DNA of 64,000 nt from NCBI GenBank assembly GCA_029204225.1, contig CM055094.1:14512928-14576927 (forward strand), written 5' to 3'. Source of the stretch: Diphasiastrum complanatum. Lineage: Eukaryota; Streptophyta; Lycopodiopsida; Lycopodiales; Lycopodiaceae. The position numbers were made by a program, and so were the translations under genes. This document shows, piece by piece, positions 55,189 to 64,000 of this stretch. Position 1 is the first letter of the stretch. The number at the start of each line of letters is the position of its first letter. A model generated the notes under the pieces. It worked only from the letters and a program-made list of their open reading frames with translations, was not told where the DNA came from and did not search any database.

Positions 55189-58100
55189 ATGCAAACTAGA
55201 ATCATTGACAAGTTCAATGGTTCTAACTTCTACATCTAGAAGTTAAAACTCCGGATGATATTGATAGATAGAGATCTTTGGGATGTAGTAGAAGGTGCTG
55301 ACCTGAAACTAGAAGATGGTGATCAAGCAAAGACATGGAAGATCAAAGATCAGAAGCATGTATCACACTCAATCTGGCCAACTCCCAAATATCCCACGTT
55401 ACCACATGCAAAACCTCTAAGGCTGCATTAGATTTGTTATCAAATCTCTATGAGACTCATACTGTAACCACTAGATTACATCTTAGAAGGAAGTACTTTA
55501 CTCTTTGGATGTTTGATTCTACTGTCGCCACTTCTCACATCAACAACTTCAAGTCTTTATTGGATCAATTATCAGGTGTAGGATGTTCTATTCAAGATGA
55601 TGATGTTATCATGACCTTGTTTTCTTCTCTTCCAAAGTCGTATGAACACTTTGTGGTGATGATCTCCACACAACCCAACCTCACTCTTCAAAAGGTGATT
55701 GGTCATCTTCTTCAAGAAGAAATGTGGAGAAAGACCAGCAACCTGTCTATCAAAGACAAATCCATGGCTCTGTACACCAAGAAGAAAGACTACTCCAAGG
55801 ACAAGAATCAAGTGTAGCAGCAACATCAGAAGCCTCATATTCAAGGTGAGAATAGTGAATCACGAAAAAAGCTTTTATGCAGATATTGCAAGAGAGCCAA
55901 TCACGACATGAAGGAGTGTCGTATCGGATCTACAACGGGGTGAAGAAGCAACAACAGCAGCAGCTAGACTCCTCCAACATGGCGGAATTCAAGGAGCAAG
56001 ATACACATTTGTTAATGGCTTACAACAACATCAATGAAGACTGTGATAGCTGGTACCTGGATAGTGGCGCAACTCAACACATGACCTCTCGCAAGGAATG
56101 GTTTATCGAGTATGCAACAACAGAGATCAATTCATCTATCTCAAAGATTCAAGCACCATATGCATGAAAGGCAAATGAATAGTGAAGATCACTTTCAACA
56201 ACGATCTAGCTATTTGTGTTTCCAACGTCCTTCATGTTTCTCAGCTATCAAAGAACCTATTATCAGTCTCTAAGATAACTGATGAGGGCTACATTGTTAC
56301 TTTTTCATCTGAGCAGTGTATAATATTCGAGGAATATACGACTCTGACTACATGCACTAGAGTTGAAAATCTTTATGTACCATCTAATTCAGTTGCATTA
56401 GCTAGTATCTCTAATGAAAATGTAAACGATAATGCTATTTTGTGGCATAGTCGATTTGGACACATGAATACAAGATCTTTTTCCTATATGCGTTGTAATA
56501 ACTTAGTTGATGGATTGTATTTCCCTTCTTCATTAGATAAGAAATCTTTCTTTTGTGAATCATGCGTCTATGGCAAATACTCTAGAAGCAAGTTTCCCAA
56601 ACCACATTCCATCAAAACAAGGCATGTATTGGATCTTGTATATAGCGATATTTGTGGTCCAATGCCAACTTCGTCCTTAGGAGATGCAATCTATTTTATC
56701 ACTTTCATAGATGATTATTCTAGATGGTCTACAGTCATGTTCATTAAGCACAAATCTGAAGCCTTTGAATGCTTCAAGAGGTTCAAGGCCATGGCTGAGA
56801 CACAATGTCTACAAAAGTGAAGGCACTCCGAACTGATGGTGGCGGCAAATACCTCTCTAATGAGATGTCCGACTACATGGCTGAACATGGCATTAGAAGA
56901 CAATTCACCACTTTCTATTCACCTCAACAAAATGGAATTGTAGAAAGAAATAATCGAACTCTTCTCAACTCAGTCAGATCCATGCTACATCAAGTACACC
57001 TACCTACAAAGTTCTGGGCAGAGGCCTACAGCCTATTATGTGCAGAACAGATCTAGTACCAAAGTTGTCAACAACAAAACTCCTCATGAAGTTTGGCATG
57101 GGAAGAAGCCTAGTGTCAGCCATTTAAAAATCTTTGGTTGTATATGTTTTGTTCACATTCCTAAACAGCTTAGGAAGAAGCTGGATCATAGGACAAATAA
57201 ATGTATTTTCATTGGCTATCCTGATGAACATAAAGCTCATAAAGTTTATGATCCATCCACCAATGTAGTATTTGTCCCTAAGGATGTGATATTTCAAGAA
57301 CATACATAGTATTATTTCAAACAACCATCGATAAACAATGCTATGTCATTTCATCCTATTTTATGTAGCATGGAATCTTCCAACGTTGATGTTCCTTTTA
57401 TAGAACTTGTAGCTATAGCTACAGAAGTCGAGCAGCCAACAATACCTGTCATCAGACCAGACCAAGCCAGCTTGAGCAGATCTGGAGAAATTCAAGAATA
57501 AACATCATCGCATCCTGGTCAACCAAATGTTCGTAGATCCTCACGGACTCCAACAGTTTCAGAGAGGTATACACCTCAATCATTCTGGACTTCATCAGAA
57601 GAACCAGAGAGCCTAGCCGGCTTCAAAAGAAGATCTATCTTAGACAGCAGACATATCTAAAAGGCATTTTAGAAAATTTTCATATGTTTAATTGCAAACC
57701 AATTGATACTCCAATGGATCCAAATATAGTATTGATCAAACCTACTTGTGCTGATTCTGATAGTGAAGTCCTCGACATAGCGAAGTACCCTTATCATTCA
57801 CTAATAGGATCTTTGATGTATGTAATGTTGTGTACTAGACCATATTTAGCATACACTGTAAGCATGTTAAGTCAATTCATGTCTAATCCTAGGATCTCTC
57901 ATTGGAAAGCATTAAAGAGAGTGATGAGATATATTCAGGGAAGTTTAGATCACATTTTATGTTATGATGGAAATGTTATCGACCCACTCGTCCTGTGAGG
58001 CTACTTCAACTCAGATTGGGGAGGAACAGTCTCTACTAGAAAATCTACCTCCGGGTTCTGTTTCTATCTAATAGGGGGACCGATTTTGTGGAACTCAAGG

Positions 58101-58487
58101 AAAAAGAAATCAGTTGCATTTTCTTCGACCGAGGTAGACTACATCGCAGCATGTCAAGCTTCAATAGAAGTTGTATGGATCAAGTTGTTACTTCACGACT
58201 TACATCACACTCAGTTCAATGCTACCACCACTTTGTGTGACAACTTGAGCTATATTTCACTGTCATTGAATCCCATATTTCATGGCAAATCCAAACACAT
58301 AGAAATCCAGTATCATTTCATTCAGGAGAAAGTTTTCTCAAGCCAAGTGATCCTTCAATAGTGCTCCACAATAGAAATGGTTGCAGACATCTTCACCAAA
58401 GCGCTTCCCAAGATCAAGCATAAGAAGTTCTTCAACATGCTGAATTGGACGAAGATACCAAGGCACCAACCGTGTCCTTAAGAGAGA
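55189..58487 (+). mobile_element. Ty1/copia element lacking the RT core
   Basis: Gag starts at ATG 55189 (IIDKFNGSNFYI, stop, LWDVVEGAD), continuing in another frame at 55335-55817 (TCKTSKAALDLLSNLYE, LRRKYFTLWM). CCHC knuckle C-RYC-KRANH-DMKE-C near 55880-55920. Protease WYLDSGATQHMTS near 56052. Integrase LWHSRFGHMNTRS...FCESCVYGKYSRSKF, SDICGPM, FIDDYSRW, LRTDGGGKYLS, PQQNGIVERNN, KTPHEVWHGKKPSVSHLKIFGC. After about 57310 the linker runs directly to LKGILENFHMFNCKPIDTPMDPN, so the whole catalytic RT (including YVDD) is deleted. RNase H: SDWGGTVSTRKSTSGF, WNSRKKKSVAFSSTEVDYIA, HGKSKHIEIQYHFIQEK, VADIFTKALP. Confidence 0.88.
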
Positions 58488-59130
58488 CTATTGGAAATTA
58501 AGCCCACAGTTGTCTCCTTGGTGAATGACTAATTTCTATTTCATGATTCTTCCAGCACGTTTATTGATCATTGATCTAGGGTCAGGTGAAACCAACTTTG
58601 GTTCTACGTTTGCTCATCTGATACCTGCAGGAATCACAAACTTAGACAACCAATTTATTTGAGAAAACCACTTCACGTAAAATGCGAAGTGAGAGAATTT
58701 GCGATGTCCTTGTCCACGTCAATATTCTTAATTTGTTGACAGTATACACTATGTACAGTTGTCACAAAAGCCATGTACTTCCAAGTACAACGACTTACCT
58801 AATTAGTGACAAACATTTAATGTAGTTAATACATGGCTGCAATCTATAAATAGATCATCCCAGCACAGATTACTTGAGACGCTACGTCCATGAGACGTAT
58901 TATTTGAGCCTCCCAGTTACGCCGCTTTTTTTGGTTGTAATTGCTATTTTATTGTGCTTCAATGTAATATAGCAACAACATGCTTTTCTATCTGTGTATA
59001 ACGTAGATGAATGCTTGTTGTGATTGAATGCACTTTATCGTTGTTTGATAACATTTATTCACTCACTCTAATCAGAACAAGGACGTCTACGACTCCTCTC
59101 TTTTAGATCAGACGATGGCCGTCTTTGATA
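58488..59130 (+). repeat. 3' LTR of the 55-58 kb copia
   Basis: Follows a purine tract (TTAAGAGAGAC) and begins (TA)TTGGAAATTAAGCCCACAG, a common copia LTR start. It contains a perfect TATAAATAG promoter (58845-58853), and a GATCAGACGATGGCCGTC segment lies near its end. The right border is estimated. From 59130 to 59500 no feature is seen. Confidence 0.6.
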
Positions 59131-59509
59131 CCTGAGGAATTTGCGCTATCACACTGCTATTTCAATCTATTTTAGAACTAAACTTCACATTGAATCCATT
59201 TTTTGGTAATACCACACACAAAGCATTTCTAATTTCTTCGGTGGACTGTACTCTTGTTTTCGTGAGTATGAATTAATTTTTAAGATCATGTTGGGCAATT
59301 AGAACACTTAAAGCTGTGATTATATTTAGCATAAGCTTACTATTAGACTGTTTTTGCATCTAGCAGCTGATTGTAACGGGAGAGTTGTTCCACAATATTC
59401 CTGCTCTCTTCTTCGTTCGTGTTCTTCTATCTCCCTTGTCCCATCAAGAACCCCAGACACCGAAAAAGAAAAAAGTTGAAAAAAAATCTCTGTCCCAGAT
59501 GAAGGGCTA

Positions 59510-59950
59510 AGAAAGCAATTTGTGTTTCATTTGCAGCAAGCTTGTACATATGATGAAGTTTTGTCCAGATCCCAGAGAGAAAATGATTGAAATCACAGGG
59601 GATAAAGATAAAACTTTGGAAATTAACCTATTTGATTGTGAGTGTGAATGTTATTTTAGTACTACTACTTTCTTGTCTAATGAATTGGTTCGTTTAAGAA
59701 GCACAATTAAAGATCAAGAAGTAAGTATTTTATTAGACAGTGGTTCTTGCAGACTTATGAGATGTGGACAGAATCAAAACCATCACTCAAATATATTCGA
59801 GTATTTGGATGCATCGCTTTCGCTCAAATCCCTGAAGATCTAAGAAAAAAACTTAATGACAAAAGCAGAAAAATGATTTTCATCGGCTATTTTTCAGACC
59901 ACAAGGCATAAAAGCTCTACAATCTGGATGTCTTACATTTCCTACAATTA
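59510..59950 (+). pseudogene. Gypsy gag/protease fragment joined to copia integrase fragment
   Basis: The first part (59520-59755) carries a gypsy zinc knuckle C-FIC-SKLVH-MMKF-C and protease-like VSILLDSGSCRL, closely paralleling the gypsy at 40080-40330 (DCECECYFST...FLSNELVRL.GTI). At about 59756 it changes, in another frame, to copia integrase C-terminal sequence SLKYIRVFGCIAFAQIPEDL...IFIGYFSDHKA. The two parts belong to different superfamilies. The chimera lies about 100 bp upstream of the ELF4-2 segment. Confidence 0.75.
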
Positions 59951-60278
59951 GTTGCAAAAACAAAAGCTATCCATCCTGGCCCCATAGATTGTAAGCATGA
60001 GGTGAGGATATCTTGGACATGGTCAAATCAAATCAGGCTAAGTGGAAGGATTTTGTACTCCATTCTTGGATTAGTTTGTGTAGGTGGGTTTTCTTCTGAT
60101 GGATCATCTTTGCTATGTTGGGTGGGCTGGCACTTTCTAATTTGTCACAAGGATCTAAATTGCATGCGAGCAGCGAGAGAGAGAGAGAGATAGAGAGCCT
60201 AGAGATTATAAATTTGATCTATTTAAATGGTTTGAGGCAGTGTTTTTCATGTAATCTGAGCATTTGATCTTTTTGCAG

Positions 60279-60401
60279 TTTGATGATGATAGCTGCGTTC
60301 TCCAGGCAGCACAAATCTTGATAAACACGTGAGAGTGTTTTGGTTTATTCATAGTGAATCACTATGATCTAAGATCTAGTCTAATTTTGTTTGTTGTTCA
60401 G
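60279..60401 (+). promoter_or_regulatory. ELF4-2 leader region with G-box
   Basis: Conserved acceptor-like sites end at 60278 and 60401. Between them AAACACGTGAGAG (CACGTG at 60326-60331) aligns with TGACGTGATTG in copy 1 (near 4103), so a full G-box is present only in copy 2. Position relative to the transcription start is unknown. Confidence 0.35.
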
Positions 60402-61569
60402 CTCAGCCTTGCTGATCCTATATGGAAAGAGGGCTTCACGGTTCTGCTATGTTTTTTCCTCTCAATTTCATGCATCCATATCGAAGTCTGCAGTGCCCAT
60501 CCTTTGAGGATTTGCATCTGGATGCTCTTTCTTCACATGTTCCGTTCATTGTCATGATTTGAAAGACCAGATCATCCTTGTTGACCGTTAAGGAATCCAA
60601 ATTGATACTCAGCAAGAAGATTTCATCTGTTATAATTCTGCAGAGTGACTTCCCTTTGTAAGTTCAGCTTGCTACTTTTGGGTATAGCTAGATTTATAGA
60701 ATGTATGGAGTACTTAAATTCAGAATCATATAGCTGTGACAGCACACTTACGATATGTACATGTTTTCATGATCTTCAAATGAAGCAATATTTGTTTGCG
60801 TTTAGTAGTCTCAGAGGAAGAAAGATTTCTTATATTACTGCAGGGGCAAATGCAACACCAGCCTTTTTGCTGATAATCCTGAAAGATCTGCTAAAAGACC
60901 TTTATTTCTGATATCTCCTTAAGACAAGTTACTTCTGAATCACAAACGCAGGCGTTGATCTAGTCCTACCTGAAGGTGACGAAAACAAAACGACTAAAAA
61001 CCATCACTACATAAGGAGCAGGAAAGAATCTAGAAGAAGAACAAACAACTGGTAAAAAGGAAGATGTGATAAGAAGACAGATCCACTAATAGAAGCATTA
61101 GGGAGTGCTTATGCCACTGTAGTGTAACAAATTGACTTCCTAACTAAGTCGCTTCGGGAAAATTTAGCTAGGCTCACATGGTCTATTGTGCAACTCTTAT
61201 ATCTGCGATAAATTTCCACTAAGTTAAGCAGTCCGGATTTTTAATAACTTTGGCAAACCGTCCCATTTTTATGGGTCATATTCTGCCCCTTCAACATGGA
61301 TCTTCCAAAATTCGAGTCTGGGATTGTAGATTAGATTATCGGGTAGTGCATAGTTTCATCATATCAGCAATCTCAGGACTTGATAGGACTTAGGCTAGTT
61401 CTGAATAATTATATCTTTGAGACTGCAGGCAATCGAAAGAAATTGCAGAAGAAATATTTCTAGTTTAAAAATAAGAGCTTTCGGGTGGCTTTATTGTGAA
61501 TACCAATAGAGTTTTCTAGAAAGTGTTATCGGAATCAGATTTTAACCTTGTTATCAAATTTGGTTGCAG

Positions 61570-61642
61570 ATCTGGGCGATGTCTTGGAGAGCAGCCATGT
61601 TGTTTTCTAGTTTAAATGTTGAGACTTATGGGCGATGTAATT
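61570..61642 (+). other. Putative non-coding leader exon of ELF4-2
   Basis: TTGGTTGCAG|ATCTGG...GATGTAATT|GTAAGTGC. Acceptor, donor and the TCTTGGAGAGCAGCCATGTTGT core match 5316-5420. Length 73 nt. The next shared acceptor is CCATCTCCAG|GAGCTAGAGCAC near 62531. Confidence 0.5.
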
Positions 61643-62571
61643 GTAAGTGCATATCGTTAGATTCATGATACAACTGCAGCTACCGACTGGAGGTTCAAGT
61701 GCAGAGGCTTCTTATCTTCCTCTATCGAGTGATCTTTTTTTCTATTGAATGCTTCATGATTTACTTGATACTGAGTTGAAAGGGTTTTTGTAGGAGATTA
61801 AAATATGCTGCTGGTATATGTTTGTAGGATAATCTGCTATATGAGTATTTAAAGTATTTGAATTAATCCATGACTGCATGGCATGCCTTATAAGATCTTG
61901 GGCCCTCAATGAAACTAAGACATAAGGACGGAGTTCAAGCCAAAAGTGAAAAAGGCAGCAGGTATTATGTGTATAACTAGCTCATTTCAATTGTCCAGAT
62001 GGAAGCCTGAAAGCTTACTGTACCTGAGAAATATTTCTGTGTCCTGACATCACTGATCTACAGCCTTAAACTGCACTTTACGTGCCCACTTGATCAGTCA
62101 TTAGAAGTATATGCACCTATTACTTACCATTGCATTTACCATGTATTATTGCTTTGCTGAGTGGCGTAGAAGAGCATTCACTGTTTCTGCTTATCCTACT
62201 GATTTCTGACCTAAAAAGGTGGACATTACAGATGAACTATGCATGAAAGTACTCTTGGCATTTGCTTTTACTACCATGCACAAGACTTTTTATCCTGATG
62301 TGTGTAATTGGAGGAAAAGTGGTTATTTTAATTTCAGCAGTTTTATATAAAAAAAAGCAAGCATATATGTGTGTTTTGGCTGTTGCATTTCTTTGATTGT
62401 TCTTTTCTAGCATTCGATTCGTCTGCTAGACTTTGACACTCCTTTCTGATTTTTCATCAGACCTTGCATTAATGGTCTCATTCTTTAAGAATCTCTCAGG
62501 ATCTTAACTTCAGTTTATATCCATCTCCAGGAGCTAGAGCACCTTTCTTGGCAGTTTATATCGCCAAAGCG

Positions 62572-62937
62572 ATGGATGCAGCTGTTGGACCAGAATCAGG
62601 GGACATGACCTCTGTGGACAGGAAAGGATTGGTAGCTTTGCAGCAAAGTTTCAGTCAAGTGCAGTTTTTACTGGACCACAATCGCCTTCTTATCAAGGAG
62701 ATAAACCACAATCACGAATCTGATATTCCTGAAAGTTTGGGCAGGAATACAGCACTGATCAATGAGCTGAATGGCAACATAAAGAAAGTGCTTAATCTCT
62801 ATACAAACTTATCAACAGCATTTTTGAAGACCTTCGAAAATCCATCAGAAGATATTACTCCCGCAACCTCAAAAACAGAGAAAGTGATGCTGAAATCTGC
62901 CACGGTTCAAGGACTTAAAAGGGTTCGATCTTTTTAA
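62572..62937 (+). CDS. ELF4: EARLY FLOWERING 4 (ELF4)-family clock protein, copy 2
   Basis: 121-aa intact ELF4-family (DUF1313) protein. The start is the ATG at 62572 (MDAAVGPESG...), which aligns with the copy-1 ATG; the frame opens eight codons earlier only through a TTG. Core (about 18-85): QQSFSQVQFLLDHNRLLI, EINHNHESDIPESLGRN, ALINELNGNI, LYTNLSTAF. About 94 of 121 residues match copy 1. The differences cluster in the first seven residues, the EIN.NH..IPE turn (acidic here, basic in copy 1) and the linker 86-102. The last 18 residues (KVMLKSATVQGLKRVR plus two) are identical apart from the final two. By family knowledge it should act in the nuclear Evening Complex with ELF3 and LUX; whether both copies are expressed is unknown. 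Confidence 0.92.
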   Translation: MDAAVGPESGDMTSVDRKGLVALQQSFSQVQFLLDHNRLLIKEINHNHESDIPESLGRNTALINELNGNIKKVLNLYTNLSTAFLKTFENPSEDITPATSKTEKVMLKSATVQGLKRVRSF

Positions 62938-64000
62938 ACATTTTGCCTACCTTATTTAGCAACTGCTGATGCTTTTTGGAGCTTCTATACATTTCTTGAA
63001 GTGCATGCTCCCAAGCAATCGGCACTACATAGCCTTCATACAGAAAATTCTCTCAGATTTCTTTTTTGTGGAAGCCTAGCATTAATTCACCATTCACAAG
63101 GATTTGAAAAATAGTGTCCAAGCATAAACCTGCCTGAAGCTTTATAAGGGTTCACAAATTGGAGCTTTCTTGTTGACTGTGTAACTTATGGGGGTTTTGG
63201 AAGGCAGTTGAATCACAACTAAAATCTTTTACATTGAAGTTTATCAAGTAGGTTTTCCACAGTTTCTCAAGTTTGTGGGGTTGTTGGGTATGGTTGAAGC
63301 AAAAAGCAAAATGACCGTGCAAATATGATCTGAAGAGGTGAATTCTTATACAACCCTTTTCATTTGATGAAACGTGTAAATTATCAGGATGTACTGGCAC
63401 TGGAAACTCAGCTTCAGGGGATTACAAATTGGAACAAGTGCTGTGCCCATTGGCCAACGTGGGAAGTTTCTGAACTCTATTTTAAAAGCCTCAGCTGAAT
63501 ATGTATAACTCCTTAAGAGGACTCTGGTCTGGAGTAACACTTCTATATTTTGGTTAAGGATCACAACTTATGAAGTGTTTTGATGAGATATATTCATGTG
63601 CCACTTAATTCGCTTTTAAGTGTAAGACAGGTGTACTTCTACTCTTGCAAGGATGCTGCTTACTGCTTACTGTTGATAACCATTCTATTGCCAAATGTTT
63701 CAGTGGATAATTTTTTGGTGCTAAGCTCACATTCTAATAGTGTTCAGTCACACTATGTCCATGTCAGGAATAAAATTTCCTGTATTTTGATATGATCACC
63801 TTTCTCATAAAGACCAAATGGTGGTTGGGAAGGTGCACTCTGCTATAGCAACACACCGAATACTAAATTATGAAATCTACACTCCAGATCCCTTTGCTAT
63901 CATTTGCTACTTTCACAAATGGAAAAATAGCACTTCAGGTGCTTATTGTGAAAAACTGTCAAAATCTATCTTGGTTATTTTTATTGGCAATTTGTGTGTA
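62938..64000 (+). other. 3' flank of ELF4-2
   Basis: Non-coding, with homology blocks to the copy-1 3' flank (63290-63480; 63790-63810; 63880-63950). Short ORFs here are not conserved in copy 1 and were not accepted. Confidence 0.5.

Larger units (their letters stand above)
60047..64000 (+). repeat. ELF4 segmental duplication, copy 2 (runs off window)
   Basis: Collinear with 3601-7950. It has a single leader repeat unit, no TC tract and a shorter leader exon, and continues to homology with about 7735-7830 near 63880-63950. The left boundary coincides with a (retro)element chimera. A short (GA)n tract lies at about 60173-60190, where copy 1 has GAGAGATGGAGAAAGAGAGG. Confidence 0.85.

Noticed and set aside
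62548-62571. Eight-codon N-terminal extension of ELF4-2
   Set aside because: Opens only with TTG; copy 1 has no matching extension, and the shared ATG is at 62572.

Overview
The window is nuclear DNA of a land plant, most likely a seed plant. The evidence is a pair of EARLY FLOWERING 4 (ELF4)-type clock genes, plant-type Ty1/copia and Ty3/gypsy retrotransposons, an L1-type LINE, short introns with GT...AG borders, and many (GA)n/(TC)n tracts. No bacterial or organellar operon, tRNA, rRNA or CRISPR array was seen. I cannot resolve the lineage further.

The only two genes that look alive are the ELF4 paralogues, both on the + strand: copy 1 CDS 6443-6808 and copy 2 CDS 62572-62937. Each encodes 121 aa, about 78% identical by eye. 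They lie in two homologous segments (about 3600-7950 and about 60047-64000, the second running off the window). The segments also share a multi-exon non-coding leader and 3' flank, so this is a segmental duplication rather than duplication of a coding region alone. Copy 1 has gained a triplicated ~100-bp leader unit, a (TC)45 tract and a downstream ~125-bp tandem repeat.

The roughly 52 kb between the paralogues is a transposon graveyard. From left to right: copia fragment and hairpin/GA repeat (1-1010); LTR-like DNA (1500-2640); pyrimidine-rich repeat (2740-3040); ELF4 copy 1; 5'-truncated LINE with poly-A tail (8607-12366); repeats with a possible zinc-finger relic (12600-14000); LTR-like block (15700-16300); PIF1-like helicase relic, - strand (17960-18260); degenerate copia with LTR (18320-21180) facing a - strand copia end (21230-22337); a 1.88-kb LTR/gypsy segment (22338-24220) repeated exactly 7308 bp downstream (29646-31528); between them a nearly intact copia (24221-30109); gypsy pol relic with internal tandem duplication (30110-32520); copia end (35144-36060); - strand gag-only LTR element (36300-38965); gypsy relic (39050-41360); copia relic (41390-45020); a nest of - strand gypsy and copia pieces (45700-48050); an unrecognised - strand pseudogene with a spliceable intron (about 48060-50014); an unexplained ORF-rich stretch (52600-53870); gypsy integrase relic (54160-54960); copia lacking its RT core (55189-59130); and a gypsy/copia chimera (59500-59950) next to ELF4 copy 2.

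ELF4 is an evening-phased component of the clock Evening Complex (with ELF3 and LUX). The retroelements have no role in that function, but several carry perfect CACACGTGTG G-box palindromes, so this clock locus is embedded in DNA rich in bZIP/bHLH-type sites. All homology and identity statements come from reading by eye; no alignment or database search was run.
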